Positions 53,914-63,964 of a DNA stretch of 64,000 nucleotides are shown in pieces. Source of the stretch: Pseudomonas sp. ICMP22404 (GTDB lineage Bacteria > Pseudomonadota > Gammaproteobacteria > Pseudomonadales > Pseudomonadaceae); contig NZ_VCNG01000006.1 of the NCBI RefSeq assembly GCF_006227205.1, positions 1 to 64,000 of the forward strand. Reading direction: 5' to 3'. The position numbers and the translations under genes are program-made. Every line of letters starts with the position of its first letter. Within the stretch, counting starts at the first letter, position 1. The notes under the pieces were generated by a model, which was not told the origin of the DNA, did no database searches, and saw nothing but the letters and a program-made list of their open reading frames with translations.

Positions 53914-55539
53914 TCAGAAGATGTAGTCGGTGGTCAGGAAGTTCGAGTCCCGCTCGCGGATGATGTCGCTGATCAGCGCCTTGTTGCTCTCCTGGAATTT
54001 GGTCGCCACCAGGGTGCGGATCGAAAAGGTACGCAACGCATCGTGCACGGACAAGGTGCCCTCCGCCGAATTCTTCCGGCCGTTGAACGGGAAAGTATCC
54101 GGTCCGCGTTGGCACTGGGCATTGATGTTGATGCGCCCTACCTGGTTGGCGAACGTGTCCACCAGCTTGCCGACTTCAGCCGGATGAGTACCGAAGATGC
54201 TCAGTTGCTGGCCGAAGTCGGACTCCAATACGTAGTCGATTACGGTATTGAGATCGCGATACGGCACGATGGGCACGACCGGGCCGAACTGCTCTTCGTG
54301 ATAGACCCGCATCGCGGTGTTTACCGGATAGAGCACGGCGGGGTAGAAGAATGAGCTGCGGGATTCGCCGCCGTGTGCATTGGTCACCGTCGCACCTTTG
54401 GCCACCGCATCGTCCACCAGGGAGCGTAGGTAATCGATCTTGCCGGCCTCGGGCAGTGGCGTCAGCGCCACGCCGTCCTCCCACGGCATGCCCGGCTTGA
54501 GCGCGGCGAGCTTGGCGTTGAATTTCTCGATGAATGCGGGTGCCACGTCCTCATGGACGAAGAGGATTTTCAACGCCGTGCAGCGCTGGCCGTTGAAGGA
54601 CAGCGAGCCCGTCAGCGCTTCGCTGACGGCATTGTCGAGGTCGACGTCCGGCAGCACCAGTCCCGGGTTTTTCGCATCCAGCCCCAGGGCGGCGCGCAGG
54701 CGGTGCGGGCGCGGATGGAGCTTCTTCAGGTCACTCGCGGCCTTGTTGGTGCCGATAAAGGCAAAGATGTCGATCTTGCCGCTGGCCATCAACGCGCTGA
54801 CGGTTTCCCGGCCGCTGCCGTAGATCACGTTGATCACACCCGCCGGGAAACTGTCGCGGAAGGCTTCCAGCAGCGGACGCACCAGCAGGACGCCGAGCTT
54901 GGCCGGCTTGAATACCACAGTGTTGCCCATGATCAAGGCGGGGATCAGGGTGGTGAAGGTCTCGTTCAGCGGATAGTTGTAGGGCCCCATGCACAGGGCC
55001 ACGCCCAGGGGCACGCGACGGATCTGCCCGAGGGTGTCCTGTTCCAGCTCGAAACGGCTGGAGCGCCGGTCGAGTTCCTTGAGGGCATTGATGGTGTCGA
55101 CGATGTAGTCGCAGGTACGGTCGAACTCCTTCTGGGAATCCTTGAGGTTCTTGCCGATTTCCCACATCAGCAGCTTGACGACGGCCTCGCGCTGCTCGCG
55201 CATGTGCGCCAGGAAGGTTTCCACGTGGCGGATACGCTCGGCCACCCGCATCGTCGGCCACAGGCCCTGGCCACGGTCGTAAGCCCGGACGGCGGCGTCC
55301 AGGGCGGTGAGGGCGGTTTCGGCATCCAGCAGCGGTGTACTGCCGAGCACCACCTGTTCGTCGCCTTGTTCTGCGGCCAGGTACACCGGGCTGCGCACGA
55401 CGGCCAGCGGCCCCGGCCAGGTCTCGAGGACACCATCGACCAGGTATTCACGCTGCTCGATCCGCTCTTCGAGGCGATAGGCCTGGGGGATATCGGCGGC
55501 ACTGGGAAACAGATTGGCGAGGAGGTTGGCTGTGGTCAT
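53914..55539 (-). CDS. NADP-dependent glyceraldehyde-3-phosphate dehydrogenase-like aldehyde dehydrogenase
   Basis: A 541-residue aldehyde dehydrogenase of the GapN group. It has MGPYNYPLNETFTTLIPALI, the nucleophile Cys320 in NGQRCTALK, and EEQFGPVVPIVPY. The segment where other ALDHs have the general base Glu (LELGGK, 34 residues before the Cys) reads LGLDAK, so position 286 is Gly. Non-phosphorylating GapN makes 3-phosphoglycerate and NADPH directly; whether that activity survives the missing Glu is open. Convergent with the EamA gene (6-base gap). Confidence 0.85.
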   Translation of the reverse strand: MTTANLLANLFPSAADIPQAYRLEERIEQREYLVDGVLETWPGPLAVVRSPVYLAAEQGDEQVVLGSTPLLDAETALTALDAAVRAYDRGQGLWPTMRVAERIRHVETFLAHMREQREAVVKLLMWEIGKNLKDSQKEFDRTCDYIVDTINALKELDRRSSRFELEQDTLGQIRRVPLGVALCMGPYNYPLNETFTTLIPALIMGNTVVFKPAKLGVLLVRPLLEAFRDSFPAGVINVIYGSGRETVSALMASGKIDIFAFIGTNKAASDLKKLHPRPHRLRAALGLDAKNPGLVLPDVDLDNAVSEALTGSLSFNGQRCTALKILFVHEDVAPAFIEKFNAKLAALKPGMPWEDGVALTPLPEAGKIDYLRSLVDDAVAKGATVTNAHGGESRSSFFYPAVLYPVNTAMRVYHEEQFGPVVPIVPYRDLNTVIDYVLESDFGQQLSIFGTHPAEVGKLVDTFANQVGRININAQCQRGPDTFPFNGRKNSAEGTLSVHDALRTFSIRTLVATKFQESNKALISDIIRERDSNFLTTDYIF

Positions 55540-55562
55540 GTCGTTACTCCATCAAAGAAATG

Positions 55563-55601
55563 AACCCTGGACGACTCACCGTCGTCTTCGCTTCCAGGGT
55601 T
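55563..55601 (-). terminator. Possible hairpin terminator after the barrel-only autotransporter gene
   Basis: A 9-bp stem (AACCCTGGA / TCCAGGGTT) with a 21-base loop lies between the barrel gene and the GapN-like gene. Only a weak T-rich tail follows on the minus strand, so function is uncertain. Confidence 0.35.
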
Positions 55602-55707
55602 ATACGCCTTAATGGGGGGAGTTTTTAAGTGGCAAGGGCCGGCAGCTGCGTTTTTGCCGACCCGGATGCGCAATGCTGCTCACTTGAGACTTGCGCAGTT
55701 CGGTGTC

Positions 55708-56622
55708 TCACCAACGCATCCGTACGCCCAGGCTGGCAATCACGCCATTGAGGTCGTTGTCGTCGACGTCGCTGCTGTAATCGGCGCTGACGTACAGGCT
55801 CACCACGGGCGTGACCCGGGCGACCAGGCGCAGGCCCAGCTCGACGGTGGAGGATTTTCGGCTGCTGCTGATCTTGTCGACCTTGTCCAGGGAGAGGGTG
55901 TCGGCGCTCTGGACGGTGTGCCACAGGTTGGTCCGCACGTAGGGTTCCACGCCGAGGCCGTTGACCTCGTAAGTGCCTTTGAGCCGTGCCCCCACACGTC
56001 CGCTCCAGGTACTCAGTGCACTGCTGTTGCCGTCCTCGGCGTTACCGGTGTCGAGGGTCACACGCTGGTTGATCAATTGCGCCTGGGGTTCGACCACCCA
56101 GTTGTCACTGATACCGATGGGAAAGCCGCCCTCGACCGACAACGTGACGGCGTTGCCTTCGGCCGCCTGGCGCTGGCCTTGTTCGGTTCGGCTGTAACCG
56201 TTGACCCGGCCGCCACTGGCGCTCAGGTCTACATGCCAGCCAGCGGGGCCGGTGAGGCTCCAGTAGGCGCCCAGGTTCGTTCCGTGCAGGTTCAGCGCAT
56301 CTGTGCCCGGCTCGGCCATGGCCGGGCTGACCAGCACGCCGCCGACATTGGCGATGATCTGGCTTTGGCCACCGATCAGGCCCATGCGCTGGGTATGACC
56401 GTTGTCGTTGTGCAGCGTGAACAGTGCGGGACCCTTGTCGGATGCAGAGTCGGGATTGATGAGGGTGGCGTTCGGGTTGTCGGCGGGTGTTTGGCCATAC
56501 CAGGGTTGCGAGGATTGCTCGACGGGCCAGGCCATGACCTCCATGGATGAGCACAGCAGTAACGAAGTCGACACGGTGTAAAAGGTGGTCGTGATTTCTT
56601 GTGGACGGAGGGAAGTTCTCAT
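55708..56622 (-). CDS. Autotransporter beta-barrel domain protein without passenger
   Basis: A 304-residue protein: a signal-like N-terminus (to about residue 31), then immediately the 12-strand autotransporter barrel, ending in the consensus RMRW. The barrel parallels the C-terminal part of its neighbour (TQRMGLIGG..., WVVEPQAQLINQRVTLDT, VEPYVRTNLWHT). With no passenger, it is either a truncated former autotransporter or a stand-alone porin-like barrel. Confidence 0.82.
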   Translation of the reverse strand: MRTSLRPQEITTTFYTVSTSLLLCSSMEVMAWPVEQSSQPWYGQTPADNPNATLINPDSASDKGPALFTLHNDNGHTQRMGLIGGQSQIIANVGGVLVSPAMAEPGTDALNLHGTNLGAYWSLTGPAGWHVDLSASGGRVNGYSRTEQGQRQAAEGNAVTLSVEGGFPIGISDNWVVEPQAQLINQRVTLDTGNAEDGNSSALSTWSGRVGARLKGTYEVNGLGVEPYVRTNLWHTVQSADTLSLDKVDKISSSRKSSTVELGLRLVARVTPVVSLYVSADYSSDVDDNDLNGVIASLGVRMRW

Positions 56623-56921
56623 GGGGGTCTGCCTTGCAATCGCATGCGTCTCTCGCTTAGGGCGTCTCTCCTACCCCGAATGAGGGGCGACCGAATGGAT
56701 TGAGGCAAGTCTCGGGCGGCCCGCCGCAACGGGTTCCCGAGACCTGCCCCTGACTGTATTTCCGGGGGTAGTACGGTGTAGTCAAGAAGACCGATGTCAT
56801 CGCGTCAAGAAACTGTGCGATGAATGGCGATATGAAATCAGGTCAAATAAATGACTGATTCTTTTCGGTTATCCGTGCTTTTGGTTGACGTCAAATCATC
56901 GTCGGAAGAGGCGACTTAGCG

Positions 56922-59345
56922 TCACCAACTGACCCGCACACCGAGATTGCCCGCCACGCTGCGTTGCTGGTTACTGTCCAGGTTGTTGCTGTAGTCCGCG
57001 CTGGCATAAACGCTGACGGCCGGGGCCAGACTTACGATCACGCCGACGCCCAGATCGCCGGTGGACGCGCGCTGTTGGGTTTCGACCCGCTCGGTGTTGT
57101 CGAACGTCACCGTGTCGGTGCCGGAAAAGGTGTGCCACAGATTCGCCCGCAGATACGGCTCGACGGGCATGCCACTGACTTGATAGCGACCCTTGAGTCG
57201 GGCGCCGAGACGGCCAGTCCAGGCACTGTCGGAATCGAATTCGACCCTGGAGATCCCGTCGTCCTGGGTGTCCAGGGAGATTTTCTGGTGGATGACCTGG
57301 ACCTGGGGTTCGAGGACCCAGTCGGTGGCCACGGCGAATGGGTAGCCGGCCTCCGCGGAGAGGGTCAGCGCGTGCCCGCGATTGTCGATCCTGAGTCCGC
57401 GGTCGGAGCGGTTGTCGCCGTCCAGCCGGGTGCCCATCACGACCGCGTCGACGTAACCGCCGGTGGGATCGATGAGCGTCCAGTAGAGTCCGTAGCTGTC
57501 GCCGTCGAGTTCTATCTTGCCGGCGCGTCGGCCCTGGAAGCCCAGGTTGAAACCGTCGACGTGACCGTTCAGTTCGGTGTGGCCGACGAAGAAGCCGATG
57601 CGCTGGGTCTGGCCGCCGGACATCGACGAGCTGTACAGATCGTTGCCCACCTGGAAGCCTTTGATGGAACCGTCGAATCGAGGCGAAACCGTACCGGCCC
57701 AGCTCTGGTCCAGATCCTTGCCATAGACCCGTCCCCAACCCGCGCTGAACGCGTCGGTTTCGGTGAGCAGGCGCTGGTCGCCCTGGCGATCATGGAAGGT
57801 GCCCAAGGCCATCAGGGTCAGTTGCGCCGCGGCAGGAGGCAGCACCGACCAGGTGGGCACTTCCGGGCGATACAAGGGGATGGGCGCGGCGCCTGGCACT
57901 GCAGCCGGTAGCGCGGGCAAGTCCGGGCTGGGCGCCGCCACCGGTCCGGCGACCACGGTCGAGCGCAGGTACCAGTTGTTTTCATTGCCGTTCACGCCGC
58001 CCTTGAACAAGCGGTAATCGAAGGCGCCGGCCGACACCGCATTGGCCAACGAAAACGCGCCGCTGTTGCTGACCGCGCCGCCCTGGGCCTGGACCAGCTC
58101 GATGCCGTTTTGCGTGGTCAGCGCGCCCGCACCCCCCAGATTCGTGACGGTGATGGCGGTGGTCCCCGTGAGCGTTCCACCATTGACCACCAGCTTGTCG
58201 CTGGGAGAGTCATCGGCTCCCAGGACCGATTGCAGGCGTAGCTGGCCATTGTTACCGACGTAGTTACCCTGCACGGTGAGGGTGTCGTTGGTGCGGGTAT
58301 TGTCCCGGGTGAGGTCCACCGTTCCGCCGTTGTTGAGCGTTGCCAACTGGCCGGCGGTGAAGGGTGTAACGCTGCCCTGGGTCGAGGTCAACACGCTGTT
58401 GCTGTCCAGGGTGAGGGTGCCCGTGGCGGAGGTGCTGTCGCCCAGGACCAGGGCGTCGTTCAGGTCCAGCCGCGAGCCTTGGGTAAGGTTGACGCTCTCC
58501 CAGTTGACGTAACGGGCACCCGTGCTGGAAGTGCTGCCTTCAAGGGCCAGCACGTCCTGGCCCAACCCACCATTCAGGCTGGGGGTAATGGCGAGTGTTG
58601 TTTCATCGAGACCGCGCAGCAGTGCCGTGTCATTGCCGTCGCCCATCAGAATGGCAGAGTGGATCAGTCCGCCGCTCCACTGCAGTTGGTCATTGCCGGT
58701 GCTGGCTCGGACCTCGCCGATGATTTCGCCACCGCTGACAGTAATGCTGTCATTGCCGCCACTGACGCTGACGTTGCCGCCGATGCGTCCCGCAGAGAGG
58801 ATGATGGTGTCCTGGCCGAAACCGGTCACCAGATTACCGATGATCTGGCCGCCTGACATGTCGAAGAGATTGTCGTCGAGCTTCATATCGACCCGCCCGA
58901 TCGTGCCACCGCTCATGTGGGCGATATCGCCGTCTTCGAACGCGTCGACAATGGTACCCCCGGACATCGTGAACGTGTCGAGGCCATCGCCCTGGGACAG
59001 GGACAGGATGCGGCCGCCGGTCATTAGAAAGTCGTCGGCCTCTGAACCTTGGCTCACGTCACCGTCAATCACGCCATTGGCGTGGATTTCGACGCGATCG
59101 ACGCCTTCGTCAAACGTGACGTCGCCTTGAATGACGCCGCTGCCGTTGGCGGGCATCGTGAGGCTGTTGTTGCCCGAAAGGTCCGTCAGCCCGGGGCTGG
59201 TGCCGCTGTCGCAGACATAGGCGTCATTGCCTGCCGTTGGCGTCAGGGTACAAGCCGCCATGGTAGTGGGAACGGGGAACAGGAAGGGGGTCGATACCCA
59301 GAAGACATTGAACAACCGCTTGAAGCCATGATCGTGCGAGCTCAT
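56922..59345 (-). CDS. Autotransporter with Gly/Asp-rich repeat passenger
   Basis: An 807-residue type V secreted protein. A signal sequence ends near residue 31. The passenger (about 35-470) starts with short repeats of the form SGGxIxGxVxxxxGxD (MSGGTIGRV, LSAGRIGGNVSVSGGND, VSGGEIIGEVRASTGND), typical of a beta helix. A Pro/Ala linker follows, then the autotransporter barrel (about 520-807) ending GVRVSW. It probably displays or releases a surface protein; the target is unknown. The neighbouring barrel-only gene shares its C-terminal region. Confidence 0.9.
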   Translation of the reverse strand: MSSHDHGFKRLFNVFWVSTPFLFPVPTTMAACTLTPTAGNDAYVCDSGTSPGLTDLSGNNSLTMPANGSGVIQGDVTFDEGVDRVEIHANGVIDGDVSQGSEADDFLMTGGRILSLSQGDGLDTFTMSGGTIVDAFEDGDIAHMSGGTIGRVDMKLDDNLFDMSGGQIIGNLVTGFGQDTIILSAGRIGGNVSVSGGNDSITVSGGEIIGEVRASTGNDQLQWSGGLIHSAILMGDGNDTALLRGLDETTLAITPSLNGGLGQDVLALEGSTSSTGARYVNWESVNLTQGSRLDLNDALVLGDSTSATGTLTLDSNSVLTSTQGSVTPFTAGQLATLNNGGTVDLTRDNTRTNDTLTVQGNYVGNNGQLRLQSVLGADDSPSDKLVVNGGTLTGTTAITVTNLGGAGALTTQNGIELVQAQGGAVSNSGAFSLANAVSAGAFDYRLFKGGVNGNENNWYLRSTVVAGPVAAPSPDLPALPAAVPGAAPIPLYRPEVPTWSVLPPAAAQLTLMALGTFHDRQGDQRLLTETDAFSAGWGRVYGKDLDQSWAGTVSPRFDGSIKGFQVGNDLYSSSMSGGQTQRIGFFVGHTELNGHVDGFNLGFQGRRAGKIELDGDSYGLYWTLIDPTGGYVDAVVMGTRLDGDNRSDRGLRIDNRGHALTLSAEAGYPFAVATDWVLEPQVQVIHQKISLDTQDDGISRVEFDSDSAWTGRLGARLKGRYQVSGMPVEPYLRANLWHTFSGTDTVTFDNTERVETQQRASTGDLGVGVIVSLAPAVSVYASADYSNNLDSNQQRSVAGNLGVRVSW

Positions 59346-59525
59346 GTGCTATCCCTCTGCATCGGCATTCGGGGAACGCCGGTTTCAGCATCGGCTGCAC
59401 AACAGCTGGCACACAGGGCCTGGCAACGCTCGCTGTATGGGATGGCACCGTAACAATGAAAGATCGGTGTCGCTACTGTCAGAACTTACAGGTGGCACGT
59501 TGTCATCAGCGATCCGTCGCGGGGT

Positions 59526-60332
59526 TCACAGATGCACTTCCACGGACAGCGGCAGGTGATCGCTCAAGTGCGTCCAGGGTTTGCTACCGAGGATTTTCGG
59601 GGCATGGCTGGTGGCATTGCGCAAGTAGATGCGGTCCAGGCGCAGCAGGGGGAAACGGGCCGGGTAGGTCCTGGCCGGACGGCCGTGGTGGTGTTCGAAG
59701 GCTTCGTGCAGATATCGACGTTGGGCGAGGGTGATGTTGCCGCGTAACTGCCAGTCGTTGAAGTCGCCAGCGATGATCACCGGGGCGTCCTCGGGCAGGG
59801 ATTCGAGCAATTGGCAGAGCAGCTTGAGCTGCAATTGGCGGTGGCTTTCCAACAGGCTCAGATGCACACAAATGCCATGGACTTCGGCGTGCCCCGGCAC
59901 GTCCAGCACGCAATGCAACAAGCCACGCCGCTCCGGGCCGGTGATGGAAACGTCGAGGTTGCGGAACTGGCGGATCGGGTACTTGGACAGCAGCGCATTG
60001 CCGTGATGGCCGTCGGGGTACACCGCGTTGCGGCCATAGGCGAAGTCGCTCCACATGCTATCGGCAAGGAACTCGTATTGGGACGTCTGGGGCCAGTTGT
60101 CGTAGCGCGAGGCATGGCGGTCATGCTCGCCCAGGACTTCCTGCAGGAAAACCAGGTCGGCGCCGGTACTGCGCACCGCTTCACGGAGTTCCGGCAGGAT
60201 GAAGCGGCGGTTGAGGGCGGTGAAACCCTTATGGGTATTGACCGTCAGAACCCGCAGCCGATGGACCGCCGCAGGCGTGTCCAATGGCACCGATTCGACA
60301 GCCCGCCAGTCGGGATCGCGAGTCACATTCAC
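59526..60332 (-). CDS. Endonuclease/exonuclease/phosphatase family protein
   Basis: A 268-residue protein of the EEP superfamily: [18 protein letters not shown], the catalytic Glu in [14 protein letters not shown], the Asp/Asn pair in [14 protein letters not shown] and the terminal [11 protein letters not shown]. Members hydrolyse phosphodiesters in nucleic acids, lipids or inositol phosphates using Mg. No substrate is evident. Confidence 0.88.
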   Translation of the reverse strand: MNVTRDPDWRAVESVPLDTPAAVHRLRVLTVNTHKGFTALNRRFILPELREAVRSTGADLVFLQEVLGEHDRHASRYDNWPQTSQYEFLADSMWSDFAYGRNAVYPDGHHGNALLSKYPIRQFRNLDVSITGPERRGLLHCVLDVPGHAEVHGICVHLSLLESHRQLQLKLLCQLLESLPEDAPVIIAGDFNDWQLRGNITLAQRRYLHEAFEHHHGRPARTYPARFPLLRLDRIYLRNATSHAPKILGSKPWTHLSDHLPLSVEVHL

Positions 60333-60435
60333 TCCTGAATCAGACGTACCTGTTCATGCGACTGATGAGGAGCATCGGCAGTTCCGGATATTTACTGTTT
60401 CAGCCAGCTTTCATGTTGATCCCATCACCGACTTC

Positions 60436-60526
60436 ACGAGCAGGCTCGCTCCCACAGGGGATTTGTAGCGACACTGTATTGTGTGACCATCCGAAACCTA
60501 TGTGGGAGCGAGCCTGCTCGCGAAGA
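60436..60526. repeat. Two REP arms in outward arrangement
   Basis: A right-type arm (CACGAGCAGGCTCGCTCCCAC) at 60436-60456 and a left-type arm (GTGGGAGCGAGCCTGCTCGCGA) at 60502-60523, the same reversed order as at 4685-4780. Confidence 0.82.
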
Positions 60527-60558
60527 GGCCCTACCTGACCCAACGCTTTCGTGGTGCT

Positions 60559-61323
60559 TCAGATTAACACGATCTCATACGGCAACCCCATGCGATCCAG
60601 GATAACCCGCGGCACCAGCGGGGCGATGCCGCTGGCGGGCTCGCCGTTTAGCTGGCTGGCGTAGGCGTGCATCGCGTGCCGTTTGCGGGCGGTGGTCCAG
60701 ACGTCCAGGCGCAGTTTTCGCGCGCGGTGCCAGGGGATCTTGTTCTGCTCACGAACCGGCCAATGCCAGGCCCACACCGGCAGTTCGTTGAAGGTCGCCC
60801 CGACACTTTCGGCTGCCAGTGCTCCTGCACGGCCGACGGTCTCGTGATCGCTGTCGCCATCCTTGCGCCAGGTGCCGAACACCACGTCGCCAGGCCGCAG
60901 GTAATGTCCGATGAAGGCGGTCAGCTGTGCCTCATGTTCGGTCAGGGCCTTTTCCGGGAAGCCGCCGCGCACCCACTGCAAACCATGGGTCGGTATGCCC
61001 AGGCGATGCAGCGCGTCCACGCTTTCCTGGGGATGGGGGCGATAGATGCGCAGGCGTTCATCGGTCCACAACGGCGAAGAGGGATGGTTGAGGTCACCGT
61101 CGGTGACCGAAATCAGCAACATGGGATAGTCCAGGTTGCTGAGCAACTGGAGCAGTCCGCCACACGCACCGATCTCATCGCCAGGGTGCGGGGAGAGGAT
61201 GACGGCACGGGCACCGGCGGGGATGAGCGTCTGGGTGCTGATGATGGGAATGTCGGCCAACTGCGGCGAGCTGTTCCAGATTTGCGGATGCTGCCGGCCT
61301 TGCAAGCGAGAGGCAAGTTTCAT
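60559..61323 (-). CDS. PIG-L family deacetylase
   Basis: A 254-residue zinc-dependent N-deacetylase: AVILSPHPGDEIGACGGLLQ carries the HPxDE metal site (about residues 46-50), and the DSDHETVGRAG region carries the second His. GlcNAc-PI and other GlcNAc conjugates are typical substrates. The ATG at 61323 has AAGGA 8 bases upstream; the frame is open for 130 more codons but lacks a better start. The last residue is Ile, giving a normal family length. Confidence 0.9.
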   Translation of the reverse strand: MKLASRLQGRQHPQIWNSSPQLADIPIISTQTLIPAGARAVILSPHPGDEIGACGGLLQLLSNLDYPMLLISVTDGDLNHPSSPLWTDERLRIYRPHPQESVDALHRLGIPTHGLQWVRGGFPEKALTEHEAQLTAFIGHYLRPGDVVFGTWRKDGDSDHETVGRAGALAAESVGATFNELPVWAWHWPVREQNKIPWHRARKLRLDVWTTARKRHAMHAYASQLNGEPASGIAPLVPRVILDRMGLPYEIVLI

Positions 61324-61580
61324 GAGGTACGTCCTTGTTGTATTCAATCTTTCAGCCACGCGTCGGGCCGACTGCCCGGGTGCGCCCCGAAGGGGCTGGC
61401 TGCGATCCGCAGTGCTCCGAATCCTGGAATACCGCCTGCGAAGTATTGACCATGACGCTCGATTCGTCGCGTCACTTGTGTATCTGAACTGCAATTTTTT
61501 ATTCGAACTGGACTGTGCAAGCCCGGTGATGCGCCACCAGAGCCGCGTCCTTGCGGCTCCTGATGGTTTGTAACCTTTTA

Positions 61581-63749
61581 TCACCTGTCCCGCTTTTCTT
61601 CTTCGCGCTGCAACTCGAACAACAGCAAGGAACGGCCCGTGACCGAGTATTCGGAGTCGAAATCGAACCGCTCCTGACCCCGCACCATGGGCTGGTTGGT
61701 GTCTACCATGCACGTCCAGAAGCTGCCTTCCGGCACTTCCGGCAGACGGAAATTGACGATGTCATGGTGCGCGTTGACCACCAGCAACAACGTCGCGTCA
61801 CCGCCCTTGCGGCGGATGCCGGTCTCCTGGGCGCGACCGTCCATCAGCATTCCCAGGCAGCGACCGTGGCTGTCCTGCCACTGTTCGATGGTCATCTCAC
61901 TACCGTCCGGTGCCAGCCAGGTCACGTCCTTGACGCCGATATCCTCGTTGTAGTTACCCACCAGGAACCGTCCACGGCGCAGGATCGGGTAGGCCAGGCG
62001 CAACTTGATCAGGCGCTTGACGAACTGCAGCAGTGCCGCGCCATCTTCGCTCAGGTCCCAGTTGACCCAGCCGATCTCGCTGTCCTGGCAATAGGCATTG
62101 TTGTTGCCATGCTGGGTGCGGGCGAACTCGTCCCCGGCGACGATCATCGGTGTGCCTTGGGCCAACAGCAGGGTCGCGAAGAAGTTGCGCATCTGCCGAT
62201 GGCGCAGAGCGTTGATCTGCGGATCGTCCGTCGGGCCTTCGACGCCGTGGTTCCAGGACAGGTTGTTGTTGCTGCCGTCCTGGTTGTTCTCATCATTGGC
62301 TTCGTTGTGCTTGTCGTTGTAAGACACCAGGTCATTCAAGGTGAAGCCGTCATGGGCGGTGACGAAGTTCACCGAGGCATAGGGGCGGCGCCCACGCTGA
62401 TTGAACATCTCGCCCGAGGCGGTCATGCGACTGGCGAAATCGGCAAGCTGGCCGTCGTCGCCTTTCCAGAACGCGCGCACGGTATCGCGAAACTTGTCGT
62501 TCCACTCGACCCAGCCCGGTGGGAAGCGTCCCACCTGATAACCACCGGGGCCACAGTCCCAGGGTTCGGCGATCATTTTCACCTGGCGCAGCACCGGGTC
62601 CTGGCGGCAGGCAACGAGGAAACTGTGGCGCTCGTCGAAACCGTCGTGATACCGGCCGAGGATGGTTGCAAGGTCGAAGCGGAACCCGTCGACGTGCATC
62701 TCCGAGGCCCAGTAGCGCAGGGAGTCGGTGACCATCTGCAGCACGCAAGGGTGGCTCAGGTCCAGGGTGTTGCCGGTGCCCGAGTCGTTGATGTAGTAGC
62801 GTTTGTCATCGGGCATCAGCCGGTAGTAGGAGGCGTTGTCGATGCCACGCATGGACAGGGTCGGGCCTTGCTCGTTGCCTTCGGCGGTGTGGTTGTAGAC
62901 CACGTCGAGAATCACCTCCAGGTTGGCATCGTGCAGGTGCGCGACCATTTCCTTGAACTCGGCGATCTTGCCGCTGGCCAGGTAACGCGGGTCCGGGGCG
63001 AAGAACGCAATGCTGTTGTAGCCCCAGTAGTTGGTCATGCCCTTGTGCAACAGGTGCTGGTCGTTGACGAACGCATGGATGGGCAAGAGCTCGACCGACG
63101 ACACGCCCAGCTTGCGAATGTGCTCAAGCACGTCATCGACCATCAGCCCGGCGAAGGTCCCGCGCAGATTTTCCGGTACGGCGGGGTGACGCATGCTGAT
63201 ACCGCGTACGTGGGTTTCGTAGAGGATGGTCTTGTCCCAGGGCACGCTGACGCGATGGTCGTGGCCCCAGGTGTGGGCAGGATCGATGACCTTGCACTTG
63301 GGCACGAATGGAGCGCTGTCGCGTTCATCGAAACTGAGGTCGCCATCGGGATGGCCGATGGTGTAGCCGAACAGCGCCTCGGACCATTTCAATTGGCCCA
63401 CCAGTTGTTTGGCGTAAGGGTCGATCAGCAGTTTGTTGGGATTGAAGCGATGACCGTTTTCCGGATCGTAGGGACCGTAGACCCGGTAGCCGTAGATCAA
63501 GCCCGGGTGGGCATCGGGCAGATAGCCGTGGTAGATCTCGTCGGTGTACTCCGGCAACTCGATGCGTTCGAGTTCGACCTCGCCGGTGTCATCGAAAATA
63601 CACAGTTCGACCTTGGTGGCGTTGGCTGAGAACAACGCGAAATTGACCCCCAGGCCATCCCAGGTCGCACCGAGCGGGAACGGCAGCCCTTCGCGAATCC
63701 GCGAGGCCTCGATAACAGGCGGCGGGGTGGTTTTCTTTGGACGGGTCAT
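61581..63749 (-). CDS. glgX: Glycogen debranching enzyme GlgX
   Basis: A 722-residue GH13 isoamylase-type enzyme that removes alpha-1,6 branches from phosphorylase-trimmed glycogen. An N-terminal CBM48 domain (FPLGATWDGLGVNFALFSAN) precedes the catalytic barrel with DVVYNHTAEGNEQGP, the nucleophile region GFRFDLATILGR, the acid EPWDCGPGGYQ, and FVTAHDGFTLND. The ATG at 63749 has AGGAG 6 bases upstream. Other glg genes may lie upstream, outside the window. Confidence 0.95.
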   Translation of the reverse strand: MTRPKKTTPPPVIEASRIREGLPFPLGATWDGLGVNFALFSANATKVELCIFDDTGEVELERIELPEYTDEIYHGYLPDAHPGLIYGYRVYGPYDPENGHRFNPNKLLIDPYAKQLVGQLKWSEALFGYTIGHPDGDLSFDERDSAPFVPKCKVIDPAHTWGHDHRVSVPWDKTILYETHVRGISMRHPAVPENLRGTFAGLMVDDVLEHIRKLGVSSVELLPIHAFVNDQHLLHKGMTNYWGYNSIAFFAPDPRYLASGKIAEFKEMVAHLHDANLEVILDVVYNHTAEGNEQGPTLSMRGIDNASYYRLMPDDKRYYINDSGTGNTLDLSHPCVLQMVTDSLRYWASEMHVDGFRFDLATILGRYHDGFDERHSFLVACRQDPVLRQVKMIAEPWDCGPGGYQVGRFPPGWVEWNDKFRDTVRAFWKGDDGQLADFASRMTASGEMFNQRGRRPYASVNFVTAHDGFTLNDLVSYNDKHNEANDENNQDGSNNNLSWNHGVEGPTDDPQINALRHRQMRNFFATLLLAQGTPMIVAGDEFARTQHGNNNAYCQDSEIGWVNWDLSEDGAALLQFVKRLIKLRLAYPILRRGRFLVGNYNEDIGVKDVTWLAPDGSEMTIEQWQDSHGRCLGMLMDGRAQETGIRRKGGDATLLLVVNAHHDIVNFRLPEVPEGSFWTCMVDTNQPMVRGQERFDFDSEYSVTGRSLLLFELQREEEKRDR

Positions 63750-63857
63750 GGGTTGCTCCTGCAAAAGACAGACAGATACGGCAAAGCGAGTGGTTCAAGA
63801 AATTCATGGATTTCAGAGTGACTGGAACGGGTACAGCTCTTTCTGGTAAAGGACTTT

Positions 63858-63964
63858 GTGGCGAGGGGATTTATCCCCGCTGGGCTGCGCATCAGCCCCA
63901 AAAGCTTAGGGCCGCTTCGCGCCCCAGCGGGGCGGTACGACGTCTCGCTGAGTCCCCTCGCCAC
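63858..63964. repeat. GTGGCGAGGGGATT inverted repeat element
   Basis: Ends GTGGCGAGGGGATTTATCCC and AGTCCCCTCGCCAC with inner CCCCGCTGGG / CCCAGCGGGG, the same family as the elements at 15752 and 32560. It lies upstream of glgX near the end of the window. Confidence 0.88.

Noticed and set aside
61551..63629. Plus-strand frame of 692 codons across glgX
   Set aside because: Antisense shadow of glgX, which has clear GH13 motifs on the other strand.
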